A stretch of 64,000 bases of DNA, taken from Lachnospiraceae bacterium (GTDB taxonomy: Bacteria > Bacillota > Clostridia > Lachnospirales > Lachnospiraceae). Below are positions 8,021 to 17,304 of this stretch, in pieces. Within the stretch, counting starts at the first letter, position 1, and every line of letters starts with the position of its first letter. Under the pieces are notes generated by a model. The model did not search any database. It worked only from the letters and a program-made list of their open reading frames with translations, and was not told the DNA's origin. The stretch is from NCBI GenBank assembly GCA_017527205.1, contig JAFXQK010000078.1, positions 62,001-126,000 of the forward strand, given 5' to 3'. The position numbers and the translations under genes were made by a program.

Positions 8021-9418
8021 TTAGATGACTCCTACTGCCATGAGCAAAAGCACAGCTAGCAAAATTGGTGCAACAAACTTGATCATGACAATGAACAAGC
8101 CCTTTCTTCCGAATTTCTCTCCGTTTTTCGTCACTTCATCAATGATAAATTTCGGTTTCAAAATCCATCCTACGAGGATACAAGTACCAATGGCCACAAT
8201 GGGCATCAAAAGATTATTGGAAACATAGTCCATGATATCCAGAATCTGAGCTACTACGCCGTTTGGAAGCTTTAGTTCGAAATAGAGATTATCATATCCC
8301 ATACAAACGATGATTCCCAGAATCAGTGCGATCGCGCCCTCACCAAGCACCGCCGTCTTACGGGTACAATGAAACTGATCCATAAAGCTTGACACCACTG
8401 CCTCCAGAATGGACACGGCGCTTGTCGTCGCCGCAAAAAGAACCATGGCAAAGAACAGACATCCGACCAGCCCGCCGATCCTCCCCATCTGTAAAAACAC
8501 CCTTGGAAGAGAAACAAACATCAGTCCCGGGCCGGCCTGCATACCATCCTTTCCCATAAAAACAAATACCGCCGGAATGATCATGATACCTGCAAGAACT
8601 GCAATCCCCGTATCAAACACCTCGATCTCTACAATGGACTTGGAAAGATTCGTATCATCCTTCATATAGGATCCGTATGCGATCATGATGCCCATGGCGA
8701 CGCTAAGACTATAGAAAAGCTGTCCCATGGCATCCATCAGCGTAGTGAAAAAGCTTTCCACCGTAAGCTCTGAGACGTCTGGCACAAATAGGATTTTTAA
8801 GCCCTGCAGACCCGTTCGGATAGTACCGTCCGCGTCCTCATAAGATTGATTGATGGAAAAAATGGCGATTACAACGATCAGCAGCACCAATGCAGGCATC
8901 ACAATCTTGGAAAATCGCTCAATACCCTTGTCAACGCCTCCAAGCACAACGATTACTGTTAAGAACAGGAACACGATGGTCATGCCGATGGGGGAGGAAG
9001 CGTCAGAAATGAATGTTCCAAAATACCCCTCCTCTGCCGTCTGCGCGCCGGATCCCGTAAGAAATGCAAGAAAGTATTTTACTACCCATCCCCCGATCAC
9101 ACAATAATAAGGCATTATGATCATGGGGATAATACATGCCATAATGCCTAGTGGCTTCCAATGTTTTCTTAATTTTCCGTAGGCAGTAAGCGGACTTTGC
9201 TTCGTCTTTCTTCCAATGGCCACCTCCGTAGTCAGCAGCGTAAATCCGAATGTCAACGTCAGTACCAGATAAATCAGCAAAAACAGTCCTCCGCCGTCTC
9301 TTGCTGCAAGATACGGAAACCTCCATATGTTTCCCAACCCTACGGCGCTCCCCGCCGCAGCCAGCACAAATCCGATAGAACCCGTAAATGAATTTCGTTT
9401 CTTAGCTTCGTTTTCCAT
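8021..9418 (-). CDS. Neurotransmitter:sodium symporter (NSS/SNF) family transporter
   Basis: A 465-residue polytopic membrane protein. The N-terminal FTGSIGFVLAAAGSAVGLGNIWRFPYL region is the diagnostic TM1 of the family, with the unwound Na+ and substrate site. About 11-12 membrane segments are visible. Bacterial members (LeuT, MhsT, Tyt1) import amino acids with Na+. Substrate cannot be read from sequence, but neighbouring glutamate and tryptophan genes fit an amino acid. The start at 9418 follows GGGAAGG; the ten codons upstream lack one. Confidence 0.88.
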   Translation of the reverse strand: MENEAKKRNSFTGSIGFVLAAAGSAVGLGNIWRFPYLAARDGGGLFLLIYLVLTLTFGFTLLTTEVAIGRKTKQSPLTAYGKLRKHWKPLGIMACIIPMIIMPYYCVIGGWVVKYFLAFLTGSGAQTAEEGYFGTFISDASSPIGMTIVFLFLTVIVVLGGVDKGIERFSKIVMPALVLLIVVIAIFSINQSYEDADGTIRTGLQGLKILFVPDVSELTVESFFTTLMDAMGQLFYSLSVAMGIMIAYGSYMKDDTNLSKSIVEIEVFDTGIAVLAGIMIIPAVFVFMGKDGMQAGPGLMFVSLPRVFLQMGRIGGLVGCLFFAMVLFAATTSAVSILEAVVSSFMDQFHCTRKTAVLGEGAIALILGIIVCMGYDNLYFELKLPNGVVAQILDIMDYVSNNLLMPIVAIGTCILVGWILKPKFIIDEVTKNGEKFGRKGLFIVMIKFVAPILLAVLLLMAVGVI

Positions 9419-9571
9419 GGCAAAAACCTTCCCTTTTCCTATTTGCAAACACTAATATGTTAACTATATCAGATTTCTGCTGATTAGAAAAGGCCTGTTT
9501 CCTTTTGTCTGCCATGAAATTTATAGGGAGCAGTAATAAATGTTTCACTTCATCTGTGATCTTTAAATACT

Positions 9572-11056
9572 TTATAGATTCGTATAGCCCATCAACGCGG
9601 CATCCACTTCCTTTGCTGCGCCTCTTCCTTCTGCAATGGCCCATACGACCAGGGACTGACCTCGATGCATGTCTCCTGCGGTAAATATTTTCTCCTTTGA
9701 AGTACGATATCCGCAAGGCTTCGTCTTGACGTTCGTTCTTCCATCAACTTCAACGCCAAAGGCTTCCGTGACATAAGACTCGCTTCCAAGAAAGCCTGCC
9801 GCAATCAGAACAAGCTGCGCAGGAACGGTCTTCTCCGAGCCTGCAACGGGAACCATGTTCATGCGTCCCGTCTTTTCGTCCTTCTTCGCTTCGAGAGATA
9901 CGAGAACAACCTCCTTCAGATTGCCCTTTTCATCCTTGATGAATTCCTTCACGGTCGTCTGGTATACTCTGGGATCCTCCCCAAACTTCCAGATTGCCTC
10001 CTCCTGGCCATAATCCACCTTGAGGATCCTTGGCCATTCCGGCCATGGATTCGAAGGAAGACGCGACTCTGAGGGCTTCGGCATCATCTCGAGCTGCGTC
10101 ACGGATCTCGCGCCAAGACGAATACAGCTGCCGACACAGTCATTTCCCGTGTCTCCGCCGCCAATGACAATGACATCCTTATCCTTTGCAAGCTCGTAAG
10201 GTACCTTTTTGAAATCAGAATCCAAAAGACTTTTTGTCACCTGTCCAAGGAAATCCACTGCAAAATAGATCCCCTTTGCATCTCTCCCAGGAGCGTTAAT
10301 GTCTCTGGGGTGTGATGCGCCACAAGCCAAGATGATGGCATCATATTCCGCCTCAAGCTGTGCTGCGGGGAGAGAGGCTCCAACATCCGCATTCACGACA
10401 AATTTGACGCCAGCCTCCTCCATAAGCTTTACGCGACGATCAATCACGGACTTTTCCAGCTTCATGTTTGGAATGCCATAGCGAAGCAGACCACCCACGC
10501 GATCCTTTCTCTCATACACCGTTACTTCATGTCCACGTCTGTTCAAAAGCTGTGCTGCTGCAAGTCCAGAAGGGCCACTTCCAATCACTGCTACCTTCTT
10601 TCCTGTACGAACCTTCGGAGCCTCCTCCTTGACAAGTCCATGCTCATAGGCATATTCGATGACCGTCTTTTCATTTTCCTTTGTCGCCACTGGTGCATTA
10701 TGCAGTCCACAGGTGCATGCCGCCTCACAAAGTGCAGGACAAACCCTGCAGGTAAACTCTGGAAAACTATGCGTTACGGAAAGTCTCTGATAAGCCTGCT
10801 CCAAACGCCCCTGATAAACCAAATCATTGACCTCCGGCACCAAATTATGCAAAGGACATCCCGATGCCATTCCTGCGATCATCAATCCCGCCTGACAAAA
10901 CGGTACGCCACAATCCATACACCTCGCCGCCTGCTTCCTCTGCTCCTCAAGCGATAGCTTACCATGAAACTCATAAAAATCCTTCACTCGCTCCGCTTCC
11001 TTCGTCACCGGTCCGTCTACTCTCTCATATTCCAAAAAACCTGTCGCTTTACCCAT
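9572..11056 (-). CDS. gltD: Glutamate synthase (NADPH) small subunit
   Basis: The beta subunit of GOGAT passes electrons from NAD(P)H through FAD and Fe-S centres to the large subunit. Its 494 residues hold the N-terminal cysteine clusters CMDCGVPFC and CRVCPALCEAAC for 4Fe-4S clusters, the FAD-binding GSGPSGLAAAQ and the NAD(P)-binding GGGDTGNDC. The ribosome site is AGGAGG. It follows gltB on the same strand with element R2 between them, so one transcript is likely. Confidence 0.95.
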   Translation of the reverse strand: MGKATGFLEYERVDGPVTKEAERVKDFYEFHGKLSLEEQRKQAARCMDCGVPFCQAGLMIAGMASGCPLHNLVPEVNDLVYQGRLEQAYQRLSVTHSFPEFTCRVCPALCEAACTCGLHNAPVATKENEKTVIEYAYEHGLVKEEAPKVRTGKKVAVIGSGPSGLAAAQLLNRRGHEVTVYERKDRVGGLLRYGIPNMKLEKSVIDRRVKLMEEAGVKFVVNADVGASLPAAQLEAEYDAIILACGASHPRDINAPGRDAKGIYFAVDFLGQVTKSLLDSDFKKVPYELAKDKDVIVIGGGDTGNDCVGSCIRLGARSVTQLEMMPKPSESRLPSNPWPEWPRILKVDYGQEEAIWKFGEDPRVYQTTVKEFIKDEKGNLKEVVLVSLEAKKDEKTGRMNMVPVAGSEKTVPAQLVLIAAGFLGSESYVTEAFGVEVDGRTNVKTKPCGYRTSKEKIFTAGDMHRGQSLVVWAIAEGRGAAKEVDAALMGYTNL

Positions 11057-11125
11057 CTCAACATCCTCCTAACCAACTAACTCTATATCATCACCTAATG
11101 TCATTAAGTTAAACGATTCTTCCTT

Positions 11126-11269
11126 CTCGAGGGGATGGTTTGTGTAGTCTTACTCAGGCATGTGTCCCAAGCGTCGGTACTTAGGCGCAGTATCATCGTG
11201 CCTTAGTACCGCTACGCTGGACCCATAGCGCGAGCGTGCCTGAGAAGACTACCAAACCAACACCCCGAG
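11126..11269 (-). repeat. Operonic palindromic element, copy R2 (gltB/gltD)
   Basis: A 144-nt copy, 27 nt after the gltB stop. The variable stems are TGGTTTG with CAAACCA and GTAGTCTT with AAGACTAC, different from R1 but again complementary. The inner stem is GTCC/GGAC where R1 has GTGC/GCAC, a clean double change. Flanking arms 11097-11112 and 11283-11298 are a perfect 16-nt inverted repeat; the second overlaps the gltB stop codon. Confidence 0.92.
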
Positions 11270-11296
11270 TTCTGCCTAAGCCTTAACTTAATGACA

Positions 11297-14200
11297 TTAC
11301 TTCGTCATCTCCGTGAAGGCCTCGATCTGCGCTTCCTCATGGCTCATGCCAAGCTCCTCGTTCTTCGCGGTGAGTTTTAACATCTCCTTGTAATCTGCAG
11401 GAATGATCTTCTTAAAATGCGCTACCTGCGCGTCAAAATCAGCCAAGATCTTCTGACCCTTCTTCGAACCCGTCGCTTCGACATGCTTCTCCAAAATTCT
11501 GTGAAGCTCCTCGCGATCTGCCTTATTGTCAATGCTCTCCATGTTCACGAGCTGCTTGTTGAGGTTCTGATACAGCTTGTTGCCCTCATCCAGAACATAG
11601 GCCACGCCGCCGCTCATGCCTGCTGCAAAGTTCTTTCCTGTCGGCCCAAGAATGACAACGCGTCCACCAGTCATGTATTCACATCCATGCTCACCGACGC
11701 CCTCTGCAACTGCCGTCACGCCTGAGTTACGAATGCAGAAACGCTCACCTGCCATACCTGCAATATATGCTTCACCAGAGGTTGCACCATACAGTGCAAC
11801 GTTACCGATGATAATGTTTTCAGAAGGATCATACTTGGCATCCTCAGGTGCCTTCACAATCAGCTTACCGCCAGACAGACCCTTACCAAAATAATCGTTG
11901 CCATCACCTGTCAGCTTCAGGGTAAGACCCTTCGGCAGGAATGCACCAAAGCTCTGTCCGCCTGCGCCAAGGCAATCCACAACAATGGTGTCCTCAGGAA
12001 GTCCCTGTGGATGCTTTCTCGTAATCTCAGCGCCAAGAAGCGTACCAAAGGTTCTGTCGACATTCGTAATCTTGAGGGACAATTCGCAAGGCGTTCCCTT
12101 TTTTAGGGCCGTCTGAATGGCCTTTGAGGACAACAGAATACTTTCATCCTTCGTCTGTTCCAGCTTGAAATCATAACGCTTTTCCGCATGGAAGGTCTGC
12201 TCCTCGCGGCTCACGCCAGACATATCCATCAAAATTCTCTCGAGATCAATCTTATCCTCTGCGGAAACAACTCCCTCTGATCCCTTCTTGCCATCAAATT
12301 TCGGTACCAAAAGATCCGTGCGCCCTACCAGCTCACTGAGCCTTCGTACACCAAGCTTTGCCATGTATTCGCGAACCTGTCTCGCGATAAATCTCATGAA
12401 ATTCTCAACATATTCCGGCTTGCCTGCAAAGCGCTTTCTGAGCTCGGGATTCTGCGTTGCAATACCCATGGGGCAGGTATCCTGATGACATACTCTCATC
12501 ATGACGCAGCCAAGCGTCACAAGGGGAGCCGTTGCAAAGCCAAATTCCTCTGCGCCGAGAATCGCAGCGATTGCCACGTCACGGCCCGTCATCAGCTTAC
12601 CATCGGTCTCCAGAACAACCTGATTACGAAGTCCGTTTGCAACCAAGGTCTGATGCGCCTCTGCAAGACCAAGCTCCCAAGGAAGTCCTGCGTTATGAAT
12701 GGAGCTTAAGGGAGCAGCACCGGTACCGCCATCATAGCCAGATACCAAAACCACCTCTGCGCCAGCCTTTGCAACACCTGCCGCAACAGTACCAACACCA
12801 GCCTCCGAAACCAGCTTTACGGAGATTCTCGCGTTCTTATTAGCATTTTTCAAATCATAAATGAGCTGAGCCAAATCCTCAATGGAATAAATGTCATGAT
12901 GAGGCGGAGGAGAAATCAGACTCACGCCAGGCGTGGAATGTCTCGTCTTTGCAATCCAAGGGTACACCTTCTTTCCTGGAAGATGACCGCCCTCACCAGG
13001 CTTCGCGCCCTGTGCCATCTTGATCTGCAGCTCTTTTGCACTTACCAAATACTGGCTCGTTACGCCAAAGCGTCCACTTGCCACCTGCTTGATGGCAGAG
13101 CTTCTGTCATTTGCCGTACCAGCGGAGGCAATTCTCTCATCGCTCTCACCGCCCTCACCACTATTGGACTTGCCGTGAAGATGATTCATGGCAATGGCAA
13201 GCGCCGTATGTGCTTCCTCTGAAATAGAGCCATAGGACATCGCACCCGTCTTAAAGCGCGTTACGATTTCGTCCTCGCTCTCTACCTCCTCAATGGGAAC
13301 ACCCTCTGCAGGGAACTTGAAGTCCATGAGGCTACGAAGATATCCCGTCTCCTCGACATCTGCCATCTTGGTGTATTCTACAAACTTATCATAATTGCCG
13401 TCCCTCGTGGAGAGCTGCAACATATGAATCGTCTGCGGATTATATCTGTGATTCTCGCCCTGACTTCTGGATTTATGTCTGCCAGCTGCCGTCAGCTCCA
13501 GGTTTACAGGCAATCCCAGGGGATCAAATGCCAAGCTATGCTGACTGTCCACGGTCTTGCCAATGTCCTCCAGCGTGATACCGCCAACGCGGCTTACCGT
13601 GCCAGGGAAATACTTATTCGTAACGCTCTCAGAAATACCAATGGCCTCGAAAATCTTGCTGCCCTGATAGGACTGGATCGTAGAAATACCCATCTTCGAT
13701 GCGATCTTTACGATGCCCTGCAATACTGCTTTGTCATAGTCCTCCACAGCCGCGTAAAAGTCCTTCTCCAAAAGGCCTTCCTCCACCAGCTCACCAATCG
13801 TTGCATGCGCAAGATAAGGGTTCACTGCGGAAGCACCATAGCCCAGCAGCGTTGCGAAATGATGCACCTCTCTCGGCTCACCAGACTCCAAAATCAAGGA
13901 GATTGCCGTGCATTTCTTCGTCTCAACGAGATGCGTATGAACTGCGGAAACGGCAAGCAGGGAAGGAATTGCCACATGGTTTTCATCCACACCTCTGTCC
14001 GAAAGAATCAGAATGGTCGCACCCTCCTGATATGCCTTATCCACCTCAACGTACAAATGATTCAACACCTGCTTCATGGGCGTTCCCTTGTAGAAAAGGA
14101 TGGACACCTTCGCAACATGGAAGCCCTCCTTCTTCAGATGCTCAATCTTCAAAAGGTCAAGATCCGAAAGAATCGGATTGTTGATTTTCAAAACATGACA

Positions 14201-15868
14201 GTTCTCGGGCTTCTCCTGCAACAGATTACCATTCTTGCCAAGATAAACCGTACCTGCCGTCACGATCTTCTCACGCTCGGCGTCGATTGGCGGATTCGTT
14301 ACCTGCGCGAAGAGCTGCTTGAAATAATAGAACAGCGGCTGATGCTTTTTTGACAGTGCAGCAATTGGCGTATCGACACCCATCGCACCGATCTGCTCAG
14401 AACCATTTAATGCCATTGTACGAATGGAATCATGATAGTTCTCGTAGGTATAACCAAAGGCCTTCTGCAGGCGCGCACGCTCTGTCTTATCGTAGGAGGG
14501 CACGCGAAGGTTCGGGATCTTCACGTCATGAAGCTCTAACAGATTGCTGTCCAGCCATTCACCATAGGGTTCCTTATGTGCATACCTTGCCTTGATTTCT
14601 TCGTCCTCATAAATCTTGCCAGCGATCGAATCTACCAAAAGCATCTTGCCGGGATGGAGACGCTCCTTCTTTAACACGTGCTTCTCCTCCAGCGGCAGCA
14701 CGCCAACCTCCGAGCTCAAGATCAGACGACCATCATCCATGACATAATATCTCGAAGGACGAAGACCGTTTCTGTCCAAAATGGCACCCATGACGTCACC
14801 ATCCGAGAACAGGATGGATGCTGGGCCATCCCAGGGCTCCATCATGGTCGCATAATACTGATAAAAGTCCCGCTCCTCCTGAGAGATCGTGTCATTATGC
14901 TGCCAGGGCTCCGGAATTGCGATCATGGCTGCAAGAGGCAGCTCCATGCCACTCATCATCAGGAACTCCAAGGTATTATCCAGCATTGCAGAGTCCGAAC
15001 CACTCTGGGAAATCACGGGGAAGACACTCGTCTCATCCTCACGTGAAAATACGGAGGTATGCATGGTCTCTTCGCGTGCCAGCATCTTATCTGCATTGCC
15101 CTTAATCGTATTAATTTCACCATTATGCACCATCAGGCGGTTAGGATGCGCACGATTCCAGCTTGGCGTCGTATTCGTTGAAAAACGAGAATGCACCATG
15201 GCAATCGCGGATTCATAATCCGTATCCTGCAAATCCTGAAAGAAGGTGCGAAGCTGTCCTACCAAAAACATGCCCTTATACACGATGGTACGACATGACA
15301 GAGAAGGAATATAAGTGCTGACGCTGCTCTGTTCAAACTCTCTTCTGATGACATAGAGCTTACGGTCAAATTCCAAATCGGTCTTCGCCTCCTCTGGACG
15401 CGCAATAAACACCTGACTGATCCAGGGCATACACTCTCTTGCTCGCGTACCAAGCACGGAAGGGACCGTCTCCACGTCTCTCCAGCCAAGAATCCTTAGA
15501 CCAGACTTTCTTACAATGATTTCAAATAAAGACTTTGCCTGCCTGCGCTCCAACTCGCCCTGCGGGAAGAAAAACATTCCAACGCCATATTTACGTTTTT
15601 CCGGCAAAGAAATATTTAGCTCCTTACATTTCTTTACAAAAAACTTGTGCGGGATCTGCGTTAAAATTCCAACGCCATCACCCGTCTTTCCCTCCGCATC
15701 CTTACCAGCGCGATGCTCCAAATTCTCCACAATCGAAAGCGCGTCTGCCACCAACTGATGACTCGTTCTTCCCTTGACGTCAATGATGGCACCGATACCA
15801 CAGTTATCATGTTCAAACTGTGGATCATACAATCCCTTTTCTCTGATCAGTTCCATTTGTCCTTCCAT
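11297..15868 (-). CDS. gltB: Glutamate synthase (NADPH) large subunit
   Basis: Transfers the glutamine amide to 2-oxoglutarate to make two glutamates. At 1523 residues it is full length. C23 follows a short propeptide and should become the N-terminal nucleophile of the class II amidotransferase domain (to about 430). A central domain, an FMN-binding synthase domain (about 830-1200) and the GXGXG beta-helix domain follow. The 3Fe-4S motif CVMMRVCHQDTC shows the expected C-x5-C-x4-C spacing. The ATG has AGGGAGG upstream. Expression starts from the promoter and attenuator-like leader at 15938-16089. Confidence 0.96.
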   Translation of the reverse strand: MEGQMELIREKGLYDPQFEHDNCGIGAIIDVKGRTSHQLVADALSIVENLEHRAGKDAEGKTGDGVGILTQIPHKFFVKKCKELNISLPEKRKYGVGMFFFPQGELERRQAKSLFEIIVRKSGLRILGWRDVETVPSVLGTRARECMPWISQVFIARPEEAKTDLEFDRKLYVIRREFEQSSVSTYIPSLSCRTIVYKGMFLVGQLRTFFQDLQDTDYESAIAMVHSRFSTNTTPSWNRAHPNRLMVHNGEINTIKGNADKMLAREETMHTSVFSREDETSVFPVISQSGSDSAMLDNTLEFLMMSGMELPLAAMIAIPEPWQHNDTISQEERDFYQYYATMMEPWDGPASILFSDGDVMGAILDRNGLRPSRYYVMDDGRLILSSEVGVLPLEEKHVLKKERLHPGKMLLVDSIAGKIYEDEEIKARYAHKEPYGEWLDSNLLELHDVKIPNLRVPSYDKTERARLQKAFGYTYENYHDSIRTMALNGSEQIGAMGVDTPIAALSKKHQPLFYYFKQLFAQVTNPPIDAEREKIVTAGTVYLGKNGNLLQEKPENCHVLKINNPILSDLDLLKIEHLKKEGFHVAKVSILFYKGTPMKQVLNHLYVEVDKAYQEGATILILSDRGVDENHVAIPSLLAVSAVHTHLVETKKCTAISLILESGEPREVHHFATLLGYGASAVNPYLAHATIGELVEEGLLEKDFYAAVEDYDKAVLQGIVKIASKMGISTIQSYQGSKIFEAIGISESVTNKYFPGTVSRVGGITLEDIGKTVDSQHSLAFDPLGLPVNLELTAAGRHKSRSQGENHRYNPQTIHMLQLSTRDGNYDKFVEYTKMADVEETGYLRSLMDFKFPAEGVPIEEVESEDEIVTRFKTGAMSYGSISEEAHTALAIAMNHLHGKSNSGEGGESDERIASAGTANDRSSAIKQVASGRFGVTSQYLVSAKELQIKMAQGAKPGEGGHLPGKKVYPWIAKTRHSTPGVSLISPPPHHDIYSIEDLAQLIYDLKNANKNARISVKLVSEAGVGTVAAGVAKAGAEVVLVSGYDGGTGAAPLSSIHNAGLPWELGLAEAHQTLVANGLRNQVVLETDGKLMTGRDVAIAAILGAEEFGFATAPLVTLGCVMMRVCHQDTCPMGIATQNPELRKRFAGKPEYVENFMRFIARQVREYMAKLGVRRLSELVGRTDLLVPKFDGKKGSEGVVSAEDKIDLERILMDMSGVSREEQTFHAEKRYDFKLEQTKDESILLSSKAIQTALKKGTPCELSLKITNVDRTFGTLLGAEITRKHPQGLPEDTIVVDCLGAGGQSFGAFLPKGLTLKLTGDGNDYFGKGLSGGKLIVKAPEDAKYDPSENIIIGNVALYGATSGEAYIAGMAGERFCIRNSGVTAVAEGVGEHGCEYMTGGRVVILGPTGKNFAAGMSGGVAYVLDEGNKLYQNLNKQLVNMESIDNKADREELHRILEKHVEATGSKKGQKILADFDAQVAHFKKIIPADYKEMLKLTAKNEELGMSHEEAQIEAFTEMTK

Positions 15869-15937
15869 GATACGTCCTCCCTAAATCAACATTTCTAAGT
15901 AAAGCAATTGCCTACTTTTGACCCAGTCTGTTAAACC

Positions 15938-15972
15938 AAAAAGGCACCTCGGGTACAGATCCCCGGGGCGCC
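15938..15972 (-). terminator. Terminator-like hairpin in the gltB leader
   Basis: GGCGCC (15972-15967 on the minus strand) pairs with GGTGCC (15948-15943), with an inner GGG/CCC, followed by TTTTT. It lies 70 nt before the gltB start. The sequence before the hairpin, GGCAAAGGCGCC, is the same as in the glnN leader. It is probably an attenuator because it lies between promoter and gene. Confidence 0.72.
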
Positions 15973-16006
15973 TTTGCCTTCTAAAAATCAAGTATAAGTA
16001 TCATGA

Positions 16007-16041
16007 CAAAAAGCGTCTGGGAACAAGCTGTTCTCAGACGC
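16007..16041 (-). promoter_or_regulatory. Leader palindrome of gltB, shared with glnN
   Basis: GCGTCTG and CAGACGC enclose GAACA-N3-TGTTC (16013-16041), begin 19 nt after the -10 box and are followed by TTTTTG on the minus strand. This copy could therefore also terminate transcription. The triloop differs from the glnN copy (GCT against AAA) and the single mismatched position is swapped (A/C against C/A), while the rest is identical. Confidence 0.75.
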
Positions 16042-16060
16042 CTTTGTCTTTCTGTGAGGA

Positions 16061-16089
16061 ATTTTACGCTTTCCTCCTGCATTTGTCAA
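16061..16089 (-). promoter_or_regulatory. gltB-gltD promoter
   Basis: TTGACA (16089-16084), 17-nt spacer, TAAAAT (16066-16061). The first ten bases (TTGACAAATG) and the region after the -10 box are nearly the same as in the glnN promoter. Confidence 0.87.
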
Positions 16090-16110
16090 TCATTTTTTCA
16101 AAAAAATTAA

Positions 16111-16245
16111 TTATTCAACCATTTCCTGAAGCTTTCTTAAATCCTCAGACACGGCGTTTTCCCACCTACTGCTTAGGCTTCCTCCTGTTGCTCGGTCGAA
16201 TGGCAAATAAACGAATGCAAAAAAACGTCTCGTCTGGATTGCCAT
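16111..16245 (-). CDS. Possible small protein or gene remnant, 44 codons
   Basis: A minus-strand frame from ATG 16245 to TAA 16111 encodes a basic, aromatic N-half and a charged C-terminus ending in SEDLRKLQEMVE. The same frame stays open upstream to about 16320, with plausible residues such as YEKHEYRR, but without a start codon or ribosome site. It therefore looks like the 3' part of a decayed gene or a repeat-borne frame. It ends just upstream of the gltB promoter. I do not recognise it. The rest of the gap between gltB and hicB shows only the leader and a terminator. Confidence 0.28.
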   Translation of the reverse strand: MAIQTRRFFAFVYLPFDRATGGSLSSRWENAVSEDLRKLQEMVE

Positions 16246-16300
16246 CCGCCGATATTCGTGTTTTTCATACGGGGATAGACAACCGAAACGGTTAAAGAAA

Positions 16301-16335
16301 AGTCCCTGATATGTATCTTTAGCATATCAAGGACT
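16301..16335 (-). terminator. Terminator after hicAB
   Basis: AGTCC-TGATATG pairs with CATATCA-GGACT, each arm having one bulged base, around a 9-nt loop. On the minus strand it is followed by TTTTCTTT. It lies 57 nt beyond the hicB stop. Confidence 0.65.
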
Positions 16336-16391
16336 CTATGGTTTGTAAACATGTTTTTCCAGTTTTAGAAGGTTTTAGAAGGCTCTTATAG

Positions 16392-16754
16392 TCATGCTTT
16401 TATAATTCTTCCTTCGTACTCATGATCCAAAAAGATTGAAATTGCCTTTTCGACCTCAGCGTTCAGAGAACATCCATCCTTAAATGCAGAATAAGCTAGT
16501 TTTTTGTGTAACTCTGGTGAAATGCGAACATTGAAGGTTCCTTTATATTCCTTCTCAGGTTCTTTTCCAACTTCCTTACAAAAAGCAAGATAATCATCTA
16601 CTGCTGAATGAAATTCTTTCTCCACATGCATAATATCCTTGGCCTCAAAATCAACATAATCATTGATACCTTCTATTCTTCCTCTTAAAGCTTTAGAATC
16701 CGCATCAAATTCAACTTTTGTATAATATCCTTTATATTCCAAGATATTTTTCAT
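16392..16754 (-). CDS. hicB: HicB-family antitoxin
   Basis: A 120-residue protein with an N-terminal HicB-like partial RNase H fold (YKGYYTKVEFDADSKALRGRIEGI) and a C-terminal ribbon-helix-helix segment (FNVRISPELHKKLAYSAF) for DNA binding. It neutralises HicA and autorepresses. The ATG at 16754 follows GGGGGAATTAAA and overlaps the hicA stop by 4 nt. Order is toxin first, as usual for hicAB. Confidence 0.88.
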   Translation of the reverse strand: MKNILEYKGYYTKVEFDADSKALRGRIEGINDYVDFEAKDIMHVEKEFHSAVDDYLAFCKEVGKEPEKEYKGTFNVRISPELHKKLAYSAFKDGCSLNAEVEKAISIFLDHEYEGRIIKA

Positions 16755-17011
16755 TTTAATTCCCCCATTTCTTCCAAACATCCTGCTAATGCCTTTATTG
16801 CTCCAATACTCATCTCATCCCCGGGATGGGGTTTATGTAGTAATATAATACGCTGATCTTTTTCTCTGTAAAACTTTACTCTTGAGCCAGATGTCTTACC
16901 TTTTTGAAACTCTTCAAACCCAAGTTGAGACAATAAAAACTTCGCTTCTGAATATGTATAATCCTTTGGACGAGAAAGTAGTCTTTCCTTAGCTTTATCT
17001 AGTTTGCTCAT
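16751..17011 (-). CDS. hicA: HicA-family mRNA interferase toxin
   Basis: An 86-residue protein with the dsRBD-like HicA fold. The core KTSGSRVKFY and the segment ILLHKPHP are the family signature; the catalytic histidine should lie in the latter segment. It cleaves mRNA when free of HicB. The ribosome site AGGAG lies before ATG 17011. Promoter and operator candidates lie directly upstream (17027-17076). Confidence 0.88.
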   Translation of the reverse strand: MSKLDKAKERLLSRPKDYTYSEAKFLLSQLGFEEFQKGKTSGSRVKFYREKDQRIILLHKPHPGDEMSIGAIKALAGCLEEMGELK

Positions 17012-17026
17012 TTTTACGCTCCTAAT

Positions 17027-17076
17027 TGCAACTACTTTCTAGTTGCATTTTATAATAAAATATTATATCTTGTCAA
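17027..17076 (-). promoter_or_regulatory. hicAB promoter and operator
   Basis: TTGACA (17076-17071), 16-nt spacer and TATAAA (17054-17049), then a perfect inverted repeat TGCAACTA-N5-TAGTTGCA (17027-17047) covering the start of transcription. That is the expected position for autorepression by the ribbon-helix-helix part of HicB. The AT-rich remainder up to the trpA terminator (17077-17252) shows nothing else. Confidence 0.75.
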
Positions 17077-17252
17077 TAATAAATAAAAAGGGAAAGCAAT
17101 GATTTTCTGATAATAGATTTGAAATATATTTAGATGACTAAGCCACAAAGAAAATCTGCCACATACATAAAATAACATATTTTCAGGACAGATGCAATTT
17201 GTTTATAAACATTTAAGTTTTTCATGGAATCAAAATGAAATAATAGGAACTA

Positions 17253-17291
17253 AAAAGGTCCGAGAAGCATTTCACACTCCTCAGACCTTTT
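17253..17291 (-). terminator. Terminator of the trp operon
   Basis: AAAGGTC-TGAGGAG pairs with CTTCTCGGACCTTT with a short loop, 13 nt after the trpA stop. T-runs flank it on both strands, so it could work in both directions. Confidence 0.78.
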
Positions 17292-17304
17292 ATGCGATTA
17301 AGAT

